DNA of 64,000 bases from the NCBI RefSeq assembly GCF_000011365.1, contig NC_004463.1, positions 310,001 through 374,000 of the forward strand, read 5' to 3'. Numbering within the stretch: the stretch's first letter is position 1; each line of letters opens with the position of its first letter. Of this stretch, positions 8,054 to 18,849 are shown piece after piece. The stretch is from Bradyrhizobium diazoefficiens USDA 110 (GTDB lineage: Bacteria; Pseudomonadota; Alphaproteobacteria; Rhizobiales; Xanthobacteraceae). A program made the position numbers and the translations under genes. The notes beneath the pieces were generated by a model that was not told the origin of the DNA, made no database searches, and saw only the letters and a list, made by a program, of their open reading frames with translations.

Positions 8054-9595
8054 ATGAGATGCGACCTCAGTGTCTTGATGCGCGGCGCCGTTGGGATCGC
8101 CACCGCATTGTTTCTCAATGCACAGGCCAGCGCGGCCACCCTGCTTCGCGAAGCCACCATCGGCGAACCGCCGCCACTTGACGTCATGCTGACGACTGCC
8201 GACGTCGCATCGGTCATCGGCCGCCACATCTTCGAAACACTGTATGCGCTGGACTCGGCCTATACGCCGCGCCCGATGCTGGCCGAGAGCGATCGCGAGG
8301 AAGACGGCGGCAAGACCATCGTCATCAAGCTCCGCGAAGGCGTTCCCTTCCACAACGGCAAGGAGATGACCGCCAGGGACGTGGCCGCCTCGCTGACGCG
8401 GTGGGGCAACTTCGGTGCGCGCGGCAAGCTCCTGATGGCCGCAGCCACGTCGGTCGAAGCGACGGGAAAGTACGAAGTCACGCTGAAATTGTCCGCGCCG
8501 AACGGCGCCTGGAAGAATCTCATTGCGGACGTCAATGGTGGCCTTGCGATCTATCCGGAAGAAATCGCCGCCAATGCCGGCAACCGGCCGATCGAGCAGA
8601 AGGACTATATCGGCACCGGGCCTTACAAGTTCGTGGAGTGGCGGCCGAACCGCTATGTCGAGGTGGAGAAATTCGATGGCTACAAGCCGGTGAAGGAAAA
8701 GGGCGACGGGTTCGCCGGCGCCCGCATCGCCATCTTCGACAAGATCCGGTTCATTCCGGTCCCGGACGTCGGCACCCGCGTGAGCGGCGTGCAAGCCGGC
8801 GACTACGACTATGCGGAAATGATCTCTGGCGATCTGTACGAGTCCCTGAGCAAGGACCAATCGGTCCAGGTGCAGCGTACGAACGCGTCGATCTTCGGCC
8901 TTTTCTTCATGAACTCGAAGCAGGGAATCCTGAAGGACAACTACAAGCTCCGCCGCGCCATCCAGACCGCGCTGGACAAGTCGCAGGCCCTGCGCGTCGC
9001 CTTCGGCTCCAAGGATCTGTGGAACGCCGAGGGATCGATCTTTCCCAAGGGCACGCCCTGGTACTCGGCGGAAGGCGTTTCCGGCTACAGCCCGCACGAT
9101 CCAAAGAAGGCCAAGGAGCTCGCCAAGGAGGCGGACTACACGGGGACTCCGATCCGCCTTCTGGTCTCGACAAACTATCAGGCGCACTACGACGAAGCCT
9201 CCGTCTTCACTCGCCAACTGGCCGACGCCGGGATCAATGTTCAGATGATGGTCGTCGATTGGGCGACGCTTCTGAAGATGCGAGGCCAGCCGGAACAGTG
9301 GGACATCTTTGTCACCCACCATTCGTTCTCGCCCGATCCGCTGCTCCTCACGTTCCTGAATGCGAGTTATCCCGGGTGGTGGGACAGTCCCGAGATCAGT
9401 TCGCTTCGGGCCGAGCTGATCAAATCGACCGATCCGACCGCACGCAAGTCGACATGGGACAAGATCCAATCGCTGATCTACGATCAGGTGCCGGTCATGA
9501 AAGTAGGCGATGCCTACACCTATGACATCGCTTCTCCCAAGTTGAAGGGACTGAACCCGAACGGTCCCGTGTTCTGGAATGTGTCCACGAAGTAA
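8054..9595 (+). CDS. ABC transporter substrate-binding protein, family 5 (peptide/opine type)
   Basis: A 513-residue periplasmic receptor with a signal peptide (cleaved near QASA-ATLLREA) and a family 5 SBP fold: the N-terminal lobe has GRHIFETLYALD and IKLREGVPFHNGKEMTARDV, then TGPYKFVEWRPN, and late motifs NASIFGLFFMNSK and LRRAIQTALDKSQAL. A GTG 15 bp upstream keeps the frame, but ATG 8054 has GGAGGGG at good spacing. It is the first gene of a five-gene import operon. The SBP defines specificity, which cannot be read from sequence alone; family 5 members bind peptides, opines, glutathione or sugars. Confidence 0.92.
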   Translation: MRCDLSVLMRGAVGIATALFLNAQASAATLLREATIGEPPPLDVMLTTADVASVIGRHIFETLYALDSAYTPRPMLAESDREEDGGKTIVIKLREGVPFHNGKEMTARDVAASLTRWGNFGARGKLLMAAATSVEATGKYEVTLKLSAPNGAWKNLIADVNGGLAIYPEEIAANAGNRPIEQKDYIGTGPYKFVEWRPNRYVEVEKFDGYKPVKEKGDGFAGARIAIFDKIRFIPVPDVGTRVSGVQAGDYDYAEMISGDLYESLSKDQSVQVQRTNASIFGLFFMNSKQGILKDNYKLRRAIQTALDKSQALRVAFGSKDLWNAEGSIFPKGTPWYSAEGVSGYSPHDPKKAKELAKEADYTGTPIRLLVSTNYQAHYDEASVFTRQLADAGINVQMMVVDWATLLKMRGQPEQWDIFVTHHSFSPDPLLLTFLNASYPGWWDSPEISSLRAELIKSTDPTARKSTWDKIQSLIYDQVPVMKVGDAYTYDIASPKLKGLNPNGPVFWNVSTK

Positions 9596-9674
9596 GGACG
9601 GGCAATGAGACCGCTGGGAATGTCGAGCGCCGTCACCGGCGCGCATCATCGCCGCTGATCAGCCGCACAATCAC

Positions 9675-10619
9675 ATGTGGTCTTACGCACTCAAGCGCGC
9701 GGGAACGACGGCGGTGACGCTTCTGGCGGCGTCCGTTATCATCTTTGCCTTCATCCATATCGTTCCGGGCGATCCCATCTACGTCCTGCTCGGTGACACC
9801 GCGACCCCCGATCAGATCGACGCTCTGCGACACCAGCTCGGTCTCGATCAACCGATCATCCTGCAATATCTGACCTGGACCGGCCATGTGCTCGAGGGCA
9901 ACCTCGGACGGTCGATCTTCTTCCAGGCGCCGGTGCTGTCGGTGATTGCCGACGGTGCCGAGACCAGCGCCTTGCTCGCCACCATGACGATGATCTGGGT
10001 TACGCTCATCGGCGTGCCGATCGGCATGATCGCGGCGGTTCGGCACGGCACCTGGCTCGACCAGGGGCTATCCGGCGCGGCGATGCTGATGGCCTCGATT
10101 CCCACGTTCTGGGTCGGGCTCTATTTGATCCTGATCTTTGCCGCGTGGCTTGGCTGGTTTCCGAGCTCCGGTTATCCATCGATCTTCGAAGGCGGGCTCG
10201 TCAATCTCCGCTATCTCGTCCTCCCGAGCCTGGCGCTTGCAGCGCCGAATGCCGCGCTGATTCTGCGGCTGACGCGCGCCAGCATGCTCGACGTCGCCCG
10301 CGAGGATTACGTGCGCACGGCGCGTGCAAAGGGCATCCGGCCCTGGCAGGTCGTGGTTCGGCACATCCTGCGCAACGCGCTCCTGGCGGTGGTCTCGGCA
10401 TTCGGCTTCACCTTCGCGGCGCTGCTGTCCGAAGCGGTGGTGACCGAAACGGTGTTTGCCCTGCCGGGTATCGGCCGCCTCGTCGTACAGTCGATCCTCC
10501 GCCGGGACTATCCGGTGATCCAGGGCGTCATTCTGGTCATCGTCGTCGTGTATCTCCTGATCAACCTGATCGTCGATCTGAGTTATCGCCTGCTCGATCC
10601 GCGGGTCGAACTCCAATGA
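9675..10619 (+). CDS. ABC transporter permease, DppB type
   Basis: A 314-residue inner-membrane permease with six predicted membrane segments. It has the family N-terminus (MWSYALKRAGTTAVTLLAAS, IHIVPGDPIYVLLGD) and the EAA coupling motif (DYVRTARAKGIRPWQVVVRH), which docks on the ATPases. The C-terminus ends DLSYRLLDPRVELQ, normal for DppB. Its last bases overlap the start of the DppC-type permease (ATGA). Confidence 0.93.
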   Translation: MWSYALKRAGTTAVTLLAASVIIFAFIHIVPGDPIYVLLGDTATPDQIDALRHQLGLDQPIILQYLTWTGHVLEGNLGRSIFFQAPVLSVIADGAETSALLATMTMIWVTLIGVPIGMIAAVRHGTWLDQGLSGAAMLMASIPTFWVGLYLILIFAAWLGWFPSSGYPSIFEGGLVNLRYLVLPSLALAAPNAALILRLTRASMLDVAREDYVRTARAKGIRPWQVVVRHILRNALLAVVSAFGFTFAALLSEAVVTETVFALPGIGRLVVQSILRRDYPVIQGVILVIVVVYLLINLIVDLSYRLLDPRVELQ

Positions 10620-11476
10620 GCCGCGACGGTGCGACCCTTTGGTTGAAGCCATTCATCGCGCGCCCGATCGCACTGGTGGGGCTCGGCCTCCTCCTGGGGA
10701 CCGTGCTTGCCGCGACTTTCGCGCCCTGGCTCGCACCTTACGATCCCTACGCCATCGACCCGTCGATCCGACTGACACCTCCGAACGCGCTTCATTGGTT
10801 CGGTACCGACCAATTTGGCCGGGACACCTTGTCACGCGTCATCCACTCGGCGCGCATGGCGCTCCTGATCGGTTCGGGCGTGGTCGTGTTCGCGCTTGCG
10901 ACAGGCGTGCCGGTCGGCGTGCTGTCCGCCCTGTTTCCCCGGCTCGGTCACCTGTTGATGCGCATGATCGATGTGCTCATGGCATTCCCGAGCCTGCTGC
11001 TCGCACTCGGTCTGATCGTCGTCCTCGGCCCGAGCGTGGCCAATGCCATTCTGGCGATCGGGCTCGGCTACATGACGACGACGACGCGCATCGTTTACGG
11101 TCTGACGCTGCGCTTGCGCGTGGAGACCTATGTCGAGGCATCCCGCAGCATGGGCGCCGGAACGGCATGGCTCATCGGCAAGCACATCCTGCCGAACCTG
11201 ATCTCTCCGCTTCTTGTGCAGGCCAGCTTCGTCTTCGCGTTCGCGCAGCTTGGCGCGGCATCGCTCGATTTCCTGGGCCTGGGCGCTCCGCCGGAGATTC
11301 CGAGCTGGGGCAACATGCTGGCGGAATCGCGCACCTTCATCACCCGAGCCCCGTGGCTGCTGTTCTTTCCGGGCATGATGATCGTGGCGACTGCATTTTC
11401 GCTCAACCTGGTCGGCGATGCACTGCGCGATCGTCTCGATCCCCGGTTCCGTCAGGTCTTTAGCGAGAAGGGCTAG
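10616..11476 (+). CDS. ABC transporter permease, DppC type
   Basis: A 286-residue inner-membrane permease starting MSRDGATLWLKPFIARPIA at the ATG that overlaps the stop of the DppB gene. It has the family signatures LAPYDPYAIDP, HWFGTDQFGRDTLSRVIHSA and the coupling motif ASRSMGAGTAWLIGKHILPN. It ends GDALRDRLDPRFRQ. A much longer open frame in register upstream is an artefact of the overlap. It forms the translocation pore together with DppB. Confidence 0.93.
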   Translation: MSRDGATLWLKPFIARPIALVGLGLLLGTVLAATFAPWLAPYDPYAIDPSIRLTPPNALHWFGTDQFGRDTLSRVIHSARMALLIGSGVVVFALATGVPVGVLSALFPRLGHLLMRMIDVLMAFPSLLLALGLIVVLGPSVANAILAIGLGYMTTTTRIVYGLTLRLRVETYVEASRSMGAGTAWLIGKHILPNLISPLLVQASFVFAFAQLGAASLDFLGLGAPPEIPSWGNMLAESRTFITRAPWLLFFPGMMIVATAFSLNLVGDALRDRLDPRFRQVFSEKG

Positions 11477-11479
11477 ATC

Positions 11480-12454
11480 GTGCTGTCCGTTCGCGACCTT
11501 ACGGTGTCATTGGGCTCGGAGACCACACCGGTCGACATCGTCGCCGGCGTGTCCTTCGAACTTGGCAAGGGCGAAATCCTCGGCCTCGTCGGCGAATCCG
11601 GCTGCGGCAAGAGCATGACCTCGCTCGCGGTGATGGGATTGCTGCCGCAGCCCGGCCCGCGGATCCGGGCCGGCCGGGTCCTGCTGGAAGGCTGCGACGT
11701 GACGCAGCTGCAGCCCTGGCAGCGCGTCGAAGCGGGCCACGGCCGGATGGCAATGATCTTTCAGGAGCCGATGACCTCGCTTAACCCGGTTCGTCGGATC
11801 GGCGATCAGATCGCCGAAGCCGTGCGCGTGCATGATCGATCTTCCGGTCCCCCGGCGATCGCCCGGGCGCGCGAGCTGCTCGAGCTGGTGCGCATGCCAG
11901 ATCCCGCAATGCAGCTCTCGGCGTATCCGCATCAATTGTCCGGCGGCCAGCGCCAGCGGGTCATGATCGCGATCGCGCTCGCCTGCCGGCCTCAGGTTCT
12001 GATCGCGGATGAACCGACCACGGCACTGGATGTCACCATCCAGGTGCAGGTTCTCGGGCTGCTGCGCGAGCTCTGCAACCGCCTCGACATGGCGATGTTG
12101 TTCATCACCCACGACATGGGGGTGATCGCGCAGCTCGCCGATCGTGTGTCGGTCATGTATGCGGGCCGGATCGTGGAGACCGCGGGCGTCGAAGCGTTGT
12201 TCGGCAGACCGCGCCACCACTACACGCGCGGACTGATGGACTGCATGCCGTCGCGGAATTCCGGCGCGCGCCGCCTGCCAACCATAGCGGGCCAGCCGCC
12301 GGCGCCCGGCACAGTCGGTGCCGGCTGCGTCTTTGCCTCGCGGTGCGCAGCAGTGCGCGAGTCGTGCCGCACGGCGGCCCCGCCGCGCGCGGAGGTTTCT
12401 CGAGGACACGAGGTGCTCTGCGCCTTCCCCCTGGACGGCGGGGAATCGCGATGA
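11480..12454 (+). CDS. ABC transporter ATP-binding protein, DppD type
   Basis: A 324-residue ATPase beginning at GTG 11480, 3 bp after the DppC stop. It has Walker A ([11 protein letters not shown]), the signature ([15 protein letters not shown]), Walker B ([12 protein letters not shown]), the H-loop (ITHDMG), and the oligopeptide-transporter C-terminal extension ([15 protein letters not shown]), which in relatives carries a regulatory cysteine cluster. It overlaps the next ATPase gene by 4 bp. Confidence 0.93.
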   Translation: MLSVRDLTVSLGSETTPVDIVAGVSFELGKGEILGLVGESGCGKSMTSLAVMGLLPQPGPRIRAGRVLLEGCDVTQLQPWQRVEAGHGRMAMIFQEPMTSLNPVRRIGDQIAEAVRVHDRSSGPPAIARARELLELVRMPDPAMQLSAYPHQLSGGQRQRVMIAIALACRPQVLIADEPTTALDVTIQVQVLGLLRELCNRLDMAMLFITHDMGVIAQLADRVSVMYAGRIVETAGVEALFGRPRHHYTRGLMDCMPSRNSGARRLPTIAGQPPAPGTVGAGCVFASRCAAVRESCRTAAPPRAEVSRGHEVLCAFPLDGGESR

Positions 12455-13407
12455 ACGGAAACGCCGTCCTCGACATTCGGGATCTGAGAGTCTCCTTCAG
12501 CGTCAGGCGCGCCGGCCGAAAATATCAGGTGCGGGCGGTGGATGGTGTGTCGCTGTCGCTGGCAGAGGGTGAGGTGCTTGGGATCGTCGGCGAGTCAGGC
12601 TGTGGCAAGACCACGCTGGGCCGGTCCATCGTGGGGCTGGCCCGGCCCGACAGCGGCACCATCAGCTTCAAGGGAACGGACATGACGGGCGCCAGCCTTC
12701 GCAACATGCGCCTGAACATCCGGATGGTCTTCCAGGATCCCTATGCATCGCTCAACCCGCGGCGGTCGATCGGAGACTCGGTCGCGGAGGCTGGCGATAT
12801 CAATGGTTTCTTCACCAGTCGCGCCGAGCGCAGCGCGGCGATCGCCACCACGCTGACGGCGGTCGGCCTGGATCCGTCTTTCGCCGCGCGCTATCCGTAC
12901 GAACTGAGCGGCGGGCAGCGGCAACGGGCCGGCATCGCACGAACAATCCTTCCCTCACCGTCCATCGTGATCGCCGACGAGCCGGTCTCGGCCCTCGACG
13001 TGTCCGTGCAGGCCCAGGTGCTCAATCTGATGATGGATCTGCGTGAGCAGCTGAGACTGTCGATGCTGTTCATCTCCCACGACCTCGGCGTCATCGGACA
13101 AATCAGCAATCGCGTTGCGGTGATGTATATGGGGCGGATCGTGGAGCAGGCCGCAACGCGGACGGTTTTGGACGATCCGCGCCATCCCTATACACGTTCG
13201 CTGGTGGCGGCAATTCCGAAGCCGGACCCATCCAAGCGGATTCTCGGCGCGATCGAAACGGGTGAACCGCCAAGCCTCTTCAAGCGGCCAAGCGGCTGCG
13301 CCTACGCCCCACGTTGCCCGATAGCCAGCCATCGCTGCCTGGTCGACGTTCCCGAGCTTCGGTCTGCCGGCGCGGACGGTAGAGCAATTGCCTGCCATAA
13401 CGCGTAG
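12451..13407 (+). CDS. ABC transporter ATP-binding protein, DppF type
   Basis: A 318-residue ATPase and last gene of the import operon. It starts at the ATG in the ATGA overlap with DppD ([20 protein letters not shown]). It has Walker A (GESGCGKTTLGRS), QDPYASLNPRRSIGD, the signature ([15 protein letters not shown]), Walker B (IVIADEPVSALDVS), the H-loop (ISHDLG) and the C-terminal GCAYAPRCPIASHRC extension. It pairs with DppD to power import. Confidence 0.93.
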   Translation: MNGNAVLDIRDLRVSFSVRRAGRKYQVRAVDGVSLSLAEGEVLGIVGESGCGKTTLGRSIVGLARPDSGTISFKGTDMTGASLRNMRLNIRMVFQDPYASLNPRRSIGDSVAEAGDINGFFTSRAERSAAIATTLTAVGLDPSFAARYPYELSGGQRQRAGIARTILPSPSIVIADEPVSALDVSVQAQVLNLMMDLREQLRLSMLFISHDLGVIGQISNRVAVMYMGRIVEQAATRTVLDDPRHPYTRSLVAAIPKPDPSKRILGAIETGEPPSLFKRPSGCAYAPRCPIASHRCLVDVPELRSAGADGRAIACHNA

Positions 13408-13506
13408 CCGGATTCGTGGGCCTGTCGGATCGACTTCGCGCGACCAGGAAACCGATGGCGTACGGCCAGGACCGGGCACGGAGACGAACGACGTCGCATT
13501 CAACCT

Positions 13507-14385
13507 TCACGCCACCGTCAACGAGCGCAACCACGCTAAGCGAGCGATGGCCCCTTCCGCCAATTCTTGTAGCAGCACGACCTGGGTTTGATCGCCGGCG
13601 CTTTCGGCGCTCTCCAGGTAGCCGTCGGCCAGCGCTTCCGAGATCGTCTCCGCGTCGCGCTGTTCGAGTGACACCGGGAATTTCCCGATGCCCTCGGCTT
13701 TCTCGGACATCTGCATCGTCTCTTCAACAAGCTCCCGTGTGCGGACCGCTGCAGCCCCGGCGAGACCGCGTTCCAAGTCGGCAAGCTGCGCTGCGAGACG
13801 GAGCTCCAGTGCGCGCGCATCGATCTGCATCACGGCCGAATCGTCGCGCCCCCTCCGTTCGGTTTGCTCATGCTCCTTATGGTAGGCGCGACGCCGTTCC
13901 TTCCTCAGTGTCGAGATATGTCCGAGTTCCTCACGCGCCATGGCTTCGGCGGCCTGCTTGATCTCCAAATCCCGGGAATAGGCGGCGACGTAGGACCAGA
14001 ATGCGAAGGCGCGTTCCTCGTTGCGAACCGCCATGGCCAAAGCGCGGTAGGGGGTCGTCAGCCGGGAGGTTTCGATCTCCCTTGCCGTCTCGGCGTCGAA
14101 GGTTTCGGGCGCCTCCCATCGAACCAGTGCCGGATCCGGCGCCTTGCCGCGGCGCGATTGTGACCATCTTGCGACGCTGTCGACATGTTCGCGCTCAGCG
14201 GCGGCGAGGTTAGCGAAGACCTCGGCCAGGGCATCCTTGTTCTGCCGTCGCATCTCCTCCGCCAACGCGGAGTATCTTTTCGCAGCCTCCTCTTCCATGG
14301 CGTTGGCGAGAGCGAACAACTCGTCGAGCGACTCGAGCGTTCCGGCCGGCTCGCTCATCAGCAGCGAAGTTCGTAGCAACGGCAT
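13507..14385 (-). CDS. Ferritin-like / rubrerythrin-type di-iron protein
   Basis: A 292-residue protein with two helical halves carrying ferritin-like metal motifs: ALANAMEEEAAKRYSALAEE then AAAEREHVDSV, and later AVRNEERAFAFWSYVAAYS then AMAREELGHISTL (E, ExxH, E, ExxH). A C-terminal tail of unknown type follows. The open frame runs on upstream to 14601, but that would overlap nosR; the ATG at 14385 has CGTGAGGA at good spacing. It is divergent from nosR with a FixK2-type box between them. A role in oxidative or nitrosative stress or iron handling under low oxygen is plausible but not shown. Confidence 0.75.
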   Translation of the reverse strand: MPLLRTSLLMSEPAGTLESLDELFALANAMEEEAAKRYSALAEEMRRQNKDALAEVFANLAAAEREHVDSVARWSQSRRGKAPDPALVRWEAPETFDAETAREIETSRLTTPYRALAMAVRNEERAFAFWSYVAAYSRDLEIKQAAEAMAREELGHISTLRKERRRAYHKEHEQTERRGRDDSAVMQIDARALELRLAAQLADLERGLAGAAAVRTRELVEETMQMSEKAEGIGKFPVSLEQRDAETISEALADGYLESAESAGDQTQVVLLQELAEGAIARLAWLRSLTVA

Positions 14386-14415
14386 GACGAGATCCTCACG
14401 GAACAATTGGCGAGC

Positions 14416-14429
14416 TTGATCCAGCGCAA
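14416..14429. promoter_or_regulatory. FixK2/FNR-type box upstream of nosR
   Basis: TTGATCCAGCGCAA fits the rhizobial FixK2 consensus TTG(A/C)-N6-(T/G)CAA exactly. Its centre is about 124 bp upstream of the nosR ATG. A class II start site about 41 bp downstream would leave an approximately 84-nt leader. FixK2 control of nosR is known in Bradyrhizobium. The same box lies 31 bp upstream of the divergent ferritin-like gene. Confidence 0.7.
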
Positions 14430-14546
14430 ACACTCTTTCGGTTGACAGCGTAGCATCTATCCGATCAAGTTCCTGCGTCAACGGCGACTTCGGAAGAAAT
14501 AGGAGCGCGCGGCCCGGTCGGTCGCGGCGTTCACGTTCGAGGTCCC

Positions 14547-16886
14547 ATGCTCCAAAGAACGCATGTTGTTCCGGATTTTCTAACCCAAGCGGCGCGCGCA
14601 CTCTTCGCGTTGGCGTTCCTTTGCGTGCTCTCGTCCTTCAACACCGCGTCCGCTGCCGACCTGAACGGTTACCTGTCGAAGATTGCCCCTGCCGACTTCT
14701 TCGCGGGCGCCGACCGTTTCGGTCCCCCGCAGGGCGAGCCGCCTATCATACCGGCCTATCGCGGCGATCAATTGCAGGGCTTCGTGTACCTGAATTCCGA
14801 TTTCGCCAATGCGGTCGGCTATTCCGGAAAACCGATCCAGATGCTCGTCGGCATCGATCCGAAAGGTGTGCTGACCGGCCTCAAGCTGGTCGAGCACAAG
14901 GAGCCCATCGTGCTGGTGGGCATCCCCGAAAAGCGCATTCTGGAGGCCGTCAACAAGCTGATCGGCGCCGACCTGGGGAGCGTCGCCCGCGGGGCTGCGC
15001 CGGCGCCCCAAGTCGACATCGTCAGCGGCGCAACCGTAACCGTTCTGGTGATCGGCGACAGCATCGTTCGATCCGCCACCAAGCTGATCCGGAGCGGCCG
15101 CCTCGGCGCTCAGGGCAGTCCGGTTGCGGCGGCCGGGCCGCGAGCCGCGAAGGCCATCGACGCGGCCAAGAGCGAAGTCCGCGATTGGCAGACCCTGGTC
15201 GGCGACGGCTCGGTCCGGCGGCTAACCCTCTCCGTCGCCGATATCAACCAGGCCTTCGAGAAATCGGGCAATGCGGTCGCCGCAGCGCGCCCGGAGGAAG
15301 GCGCTCCGGACGACAGCTTCATCGATCTCTATGTCGCGGACGTCGCGGTGCCGACCATCGGCCGCAGCCTGCTGGGCGACGAGAGCTACGGCCGGCTGGC
15401 CGGCAGGTTGAAGCCAGGCCAGCAGGCGCTCGTCGTCGCCGGTGCCGGCCGTTATTCCTTCAAAGGGGCCGCCTACGTTCGGGGTGGAATCTTCGACCGG
15501 ATCGAGCTGATCCAGGAAACCAACAGCATCCGTTTCCGCGATCGGGACCATACCCGACTGGGTAGCCTGGCGGCCGACGGCGCGCCGGATTTTCCCGAAA
15601 TAGCGCTGTTCATCGTGCCGGCCGACTTCGCGTTCGATGCGACCGAGCCGTGGGCGCTGCAGCTCCTGGTGCAGCGCGTCGTCGGCGCACGGGACAAGGC
15701 CTGGGTCACCTTCGATCTTGGATACACACTTCCCGAAACCTATCTCAAGCGCGAAGCGCCGGTTCGGCCGGCCGCAGCGGCAGCGGCGCCGACCGCAAAG
15801 TCGTCGCCGGCCGCCGCCCCCGAAGCCCGCGTGCCGACGACCGACGAGGATCCGTTGTGGATGCGGATATGGCGCGCGGACGCCCTCAAGATCGGCACAG
15901 CGATGCTGGCGCTCGGCGCGCTGACGTTGATCTTCTTCTTCCAGAATTTTCTGGTCCGTCGTCCGGCGGTGTACACGTGGGTCCGCCGCTTCTATCTGCT
16001 GTTCATTCTCGTCTGGCTGGGATGGTATGCGAACGCTCAGCTTTCAGTGGTCAACGTCCTGACCTTCACGAACTCCCTGCTGACCGGGTTCAGTTGGGAG
16101 TATTTCCTCTCCGCGCCGCTGATTTTCCTTCTCTGGGCCTCCATCGCGGCGGGACTTCTCTTCTGGGGGCGCGGACCGTTCTGCGGTTGGCTCTGCCCGT
16201 TCGGCGCCCTGCAGGAATTGCTCAACAACGCCGCCAAGGCGCTCAAGGTCCCGCAGTACCGCGTTCCCTGGGGCCTTCACGAACGGCTGTGGCCGATCAA
16301 GTACATCATCTTCCTCGGCCTGTTCGGCATGTCGCTCTACTCGACCGCCTTCGCCGAGCAGCTCGCCGAGGTCGAACCGTTCAAGACTTCGATCGTCCTG
16401 AAGTTCGCGCGGGAATGGCCGTTCGTCGTCTACGCCCTGACCCTCCTCGCGGCGGGGTTGTTCGTCGAGCGCTTCTTCTGCCGCTACATGTGCCCGCTCG
16501 GCGCGGCGCTGGCGATTCCCGGCCGCATCCGGATGTTCGAATGGCTGCGACGCTGGCCGGAATGCGGCTCGCCCTGCCAGCGCTGCGCCAATGAATGCCC
16601 CGTGCAAGCGATCCATCCGGAAGGTCACATCAACGTCAACGAGTGCATCTACTGCATGCACTGCCAGGAACTCTATTTCGATGACCACCGCTGCCCGCAC
16701 ATGATCCAGGTGCGGCTGAAGCGCGAGAAGCGGATGGCCATGTCGTCGCCTTCGATGCGATCAGGCGGCAAAGGTCCGAACACAATCATCACAGCCGGGG
16801 GAAAACCCGTCGGCGCGTCGCCAGTCGACGCCATCACGCCATCTGCAACCTGCAACCTGAACCGAAAGCCGAGGAGGCAATCATGA
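14547..16886 (+). CDS. nosR: NosR, nitrous oxide reductase flavoprotein/electron donor
   Basis: A 779-residue membrane iron-sulfur flavoprotein needed for nosZ expression and for electron supply to N2O reductase. It has a signal/anchor (residues 10-38), then a periplasmic FMN-binding domain ([19 protein letters not shown]; the Thr that carries covalent FMN lies in SGATVT). Membrane segments at about 450-700 carry [14 protein letters not shown] and [15 protein letters not shown]. Two cytoplasmic 4Fe-4S motifs follow ([27 protein letters not shown]). Length is normal for the family. It is the first gene of the nos operon and overlaps nosZ by 4 bp. Confidence 0.97.
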   Translation: MLQRTHVVPDFLTQAARALFALAFLCVLSSFNTASAADLNGYLSKIAPADFFAGADRFGPPQGEPPIIPAYRGDQLQGFVYLNSDFANAVGYSGKPIQMLVGIDPKGVLTGLKLVEHKEPIVLVGIPEKRILEAVNKLIGADLGSVARGAAPAPQVDIVSGATVTVLVIGDSIVRSATKLIRSGRLGAQGSPVAAAGPRAAKAIDAAKSEVRDWQTLVGDGSVRRLTLSVADINQAFEKSGNAVAAARPEEGAPDDSFIDLYVADVAVPTIGRSLLGDESYGRLAGRLKPGQQALVVAGAGRYSFKGAAYVRGGIFDRIELIQETNSIRFRDRDHTRLGSLAADGAPDFPEIALFIVPADFAFDATEPWALQLLVQRVVGARDKAWVTFDLGYTLPETYLKREAPVRPAAAAAAPTAKSSPAAAPEARVPTTDEDPLWMRIWRADALKIGTAMLALGALTLIFFFQNFLVRRPAVYTWVRRFYLLFILVWLGWYANAQLSVVNVLTFTNSLLTGFSWEYFLSAPLIFLLWASIAAGLLFWGRGPFCGWLCPFGALQELLNNAAKALKVPQYRVPWGLHERLWPIKYIIFLGLFGMSLYSTAFAEQLAEVEPFKTSIVLKFAREWPFVVYALTLLAAGLFVERFFCRYMCPLGAALAIPGRIRMFEWLRRWPECGSPCQRCANECPVQAIHPEGHINVNECIYCMHCQELYFDDHRCPHMIQVRLKREKRMAMSSPSMRSGGKGPNTIITAGGKPVGASPVDAITPSATCNLNRKPRRQS

Positions 16887-18835
16887 GCGACAGCGACAAC
16901 ATCAAGGGCGTCAGCCGGCGAACGCTGCTGGGGACCACGGCGGCCGCTGCGGGCGTGGGACTTGCCGGCGGGGCGGTGGTAACAAAGGACGGCGCGGGCT
17001 TCGTCTCGACCGCCGACGCGCAGACCAAATCTGCCGCACCCAAGGCACCGCCGGCGCGTCCGGCCGTGCAGAAGACCGAAGTCGCGCCGGGCGAGCTCGA
17101 CGAATATTACGTCTTCTTTTCGAGTGGCCAATCCGGCGAGATGCGGATCATCGGGCTCCCCTCGATGCGCGAACTGATGCGCGTTCCGGTCTTCAACCGC
17201 TGCAGCGCGACCGGCTGGGGCCAGACCAACGAAAGCCTGAAGGTTTTGACAGAAGGGATGCAGCCGGCGACCCGCGAATTCCTCAAGAACCGTGGCGGCA
17301 CGTTCATGAACGGCGACCTCCACCATCCGCACGTCTCCTTCACGGACGGCACCTACGACGGCCGCTACGCCTTCATGAACGACAAGGCCAACAGCCGCGT
17401 AGCGCGGGTGCGGCTCGACGTCATGAAGTGCGACAAGATTATCGAACTGCCGAATCAGCACACCGTCCACGGCCTTCGGCTGCAGAAGTATCCACGAACC
17501 GGATATGTGTTCTGCAACGGGGAAGACGGCGTTCCGCTGCCGAACGACGGCAAGGTTCTCGACAACCCGAAGGAATATCACTCCATCTTCACGGCGCTCG
17601 ACGGCGATACCATGAAAGTGGCCTGGCAGGTGATGGTTAGCGGCAATCTCGACAACGTCGATTCCGACTACCAAGGCAAATACTGCTTCTCGACCTGTTA
17701 CAACGCCGAAGAAGGCGTCACTCTGGCCGAGATGACCGCCAACGAGCAGGACTGGGTCGTCATCTTCAACCTCAAGCGGATCGAGGAGGCAGTGAAGAAG
17801 GGTGATTTCAAGGAAATGAACGGCGTGCCCGTGATCGACGGTCGCAAGGGCTCGCCCTACACGCGCTACGTTCCGGTGTCGAACAATCCGCATGGCATGA
17901 ATACCGCGCCCGACGGCATCCACATCGTCGCGGCAGGCAAGCTGTCGCCGACGGTGACGGTGATGGACGTTCGGCTGTTCGACCAACTGTTCGACGACAA
18001 GATCAAACCGCGCGACGTCGTGGTCGCCGAGCCCGAACTCGGCCTCGGGCCGCTGCATACGGCCTACGACGGCAAGGGCAACGCCTACACGACGTTGTTC
18101 CTCGACAGCCAGGTCGTCAAATGGAACATCGATCTCGCCAAACGAGCCTTTAAGGGCGAGAAGGTCGATCCCATCATCCAGAAGCTCGACGTCCACTATC
18201 AGCCTGGCCACAATCACTCCTCGATGGGTCAGACCAAGGAGGCCGACGGAAAATGGCTGATCTCGCTGAACAAGTTTTCGAAGGACCGCTTTCTCAACGT
18301 CGGCCCGCTGAAGCCGGAGAACGATCAGTTGATCGACATCTCGGGCGACCAGATGAAACTGGTCCATGACGGTCCTAGCTTCGCCGAGCCGCATGACGCC
18401 ACCATCGTGCACCGTTCCAAGATCAACCCGATCTCGATCTGGGACCGCGCCGATCCGATGTTTGCCGATGCGGTCAAGCAAGCCAAGGCCGACGGGATCA
18501 ACCTGGAGGCGGATTCCAAGATCATCCGCGACGGCAACAAGGTGCGGGTCTATATGACCTCGACCGCTCCGGCGTTCGGGCTCGAGCAGTTCCAGGTCAA
18601 GCAGGGCGATCAGGTCACCGTCTACATCACCAACATCGATGCGGTCGAAGACCTGACGCACGGCTTCTGCATCGTGAACTACGGTATCCAGATGGAGGTC
18701 GCGCCGATGGCGACCGCGTCGGTGTCGTTCAGCGCCGACAAGGCGGGCGTCTACTGGTACTACTGCTCCTGGTTCTGCCACGCCATGCACATGGAGATGA
18801 AGGGCCGCATGTTCGTCGAGCCGAAATCGGTCTGA
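16883..18835 (+). CDS. nosZ: NosZ, nitrous oxide reductase (clade I, Tat-exported)
   Basis: A 650-residue periplasmic copper enzyme reducing N2O to N2. A Tat signal ([20 protein letters not shown]) marks it as clade I. The CuZ histidines are present in order: [43 protein letters not shown] and [10 protein letters not shown]. The C-terminal CuA site is complete ([15 protein letters not shown]). The start overlaps the nosR stop (ATGA). It requires the NosDFYL assembly proteins encoded directly downstream. Confidence 0.98.
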
Positions 18836-18849
18836 TCGGGAGCGACACC

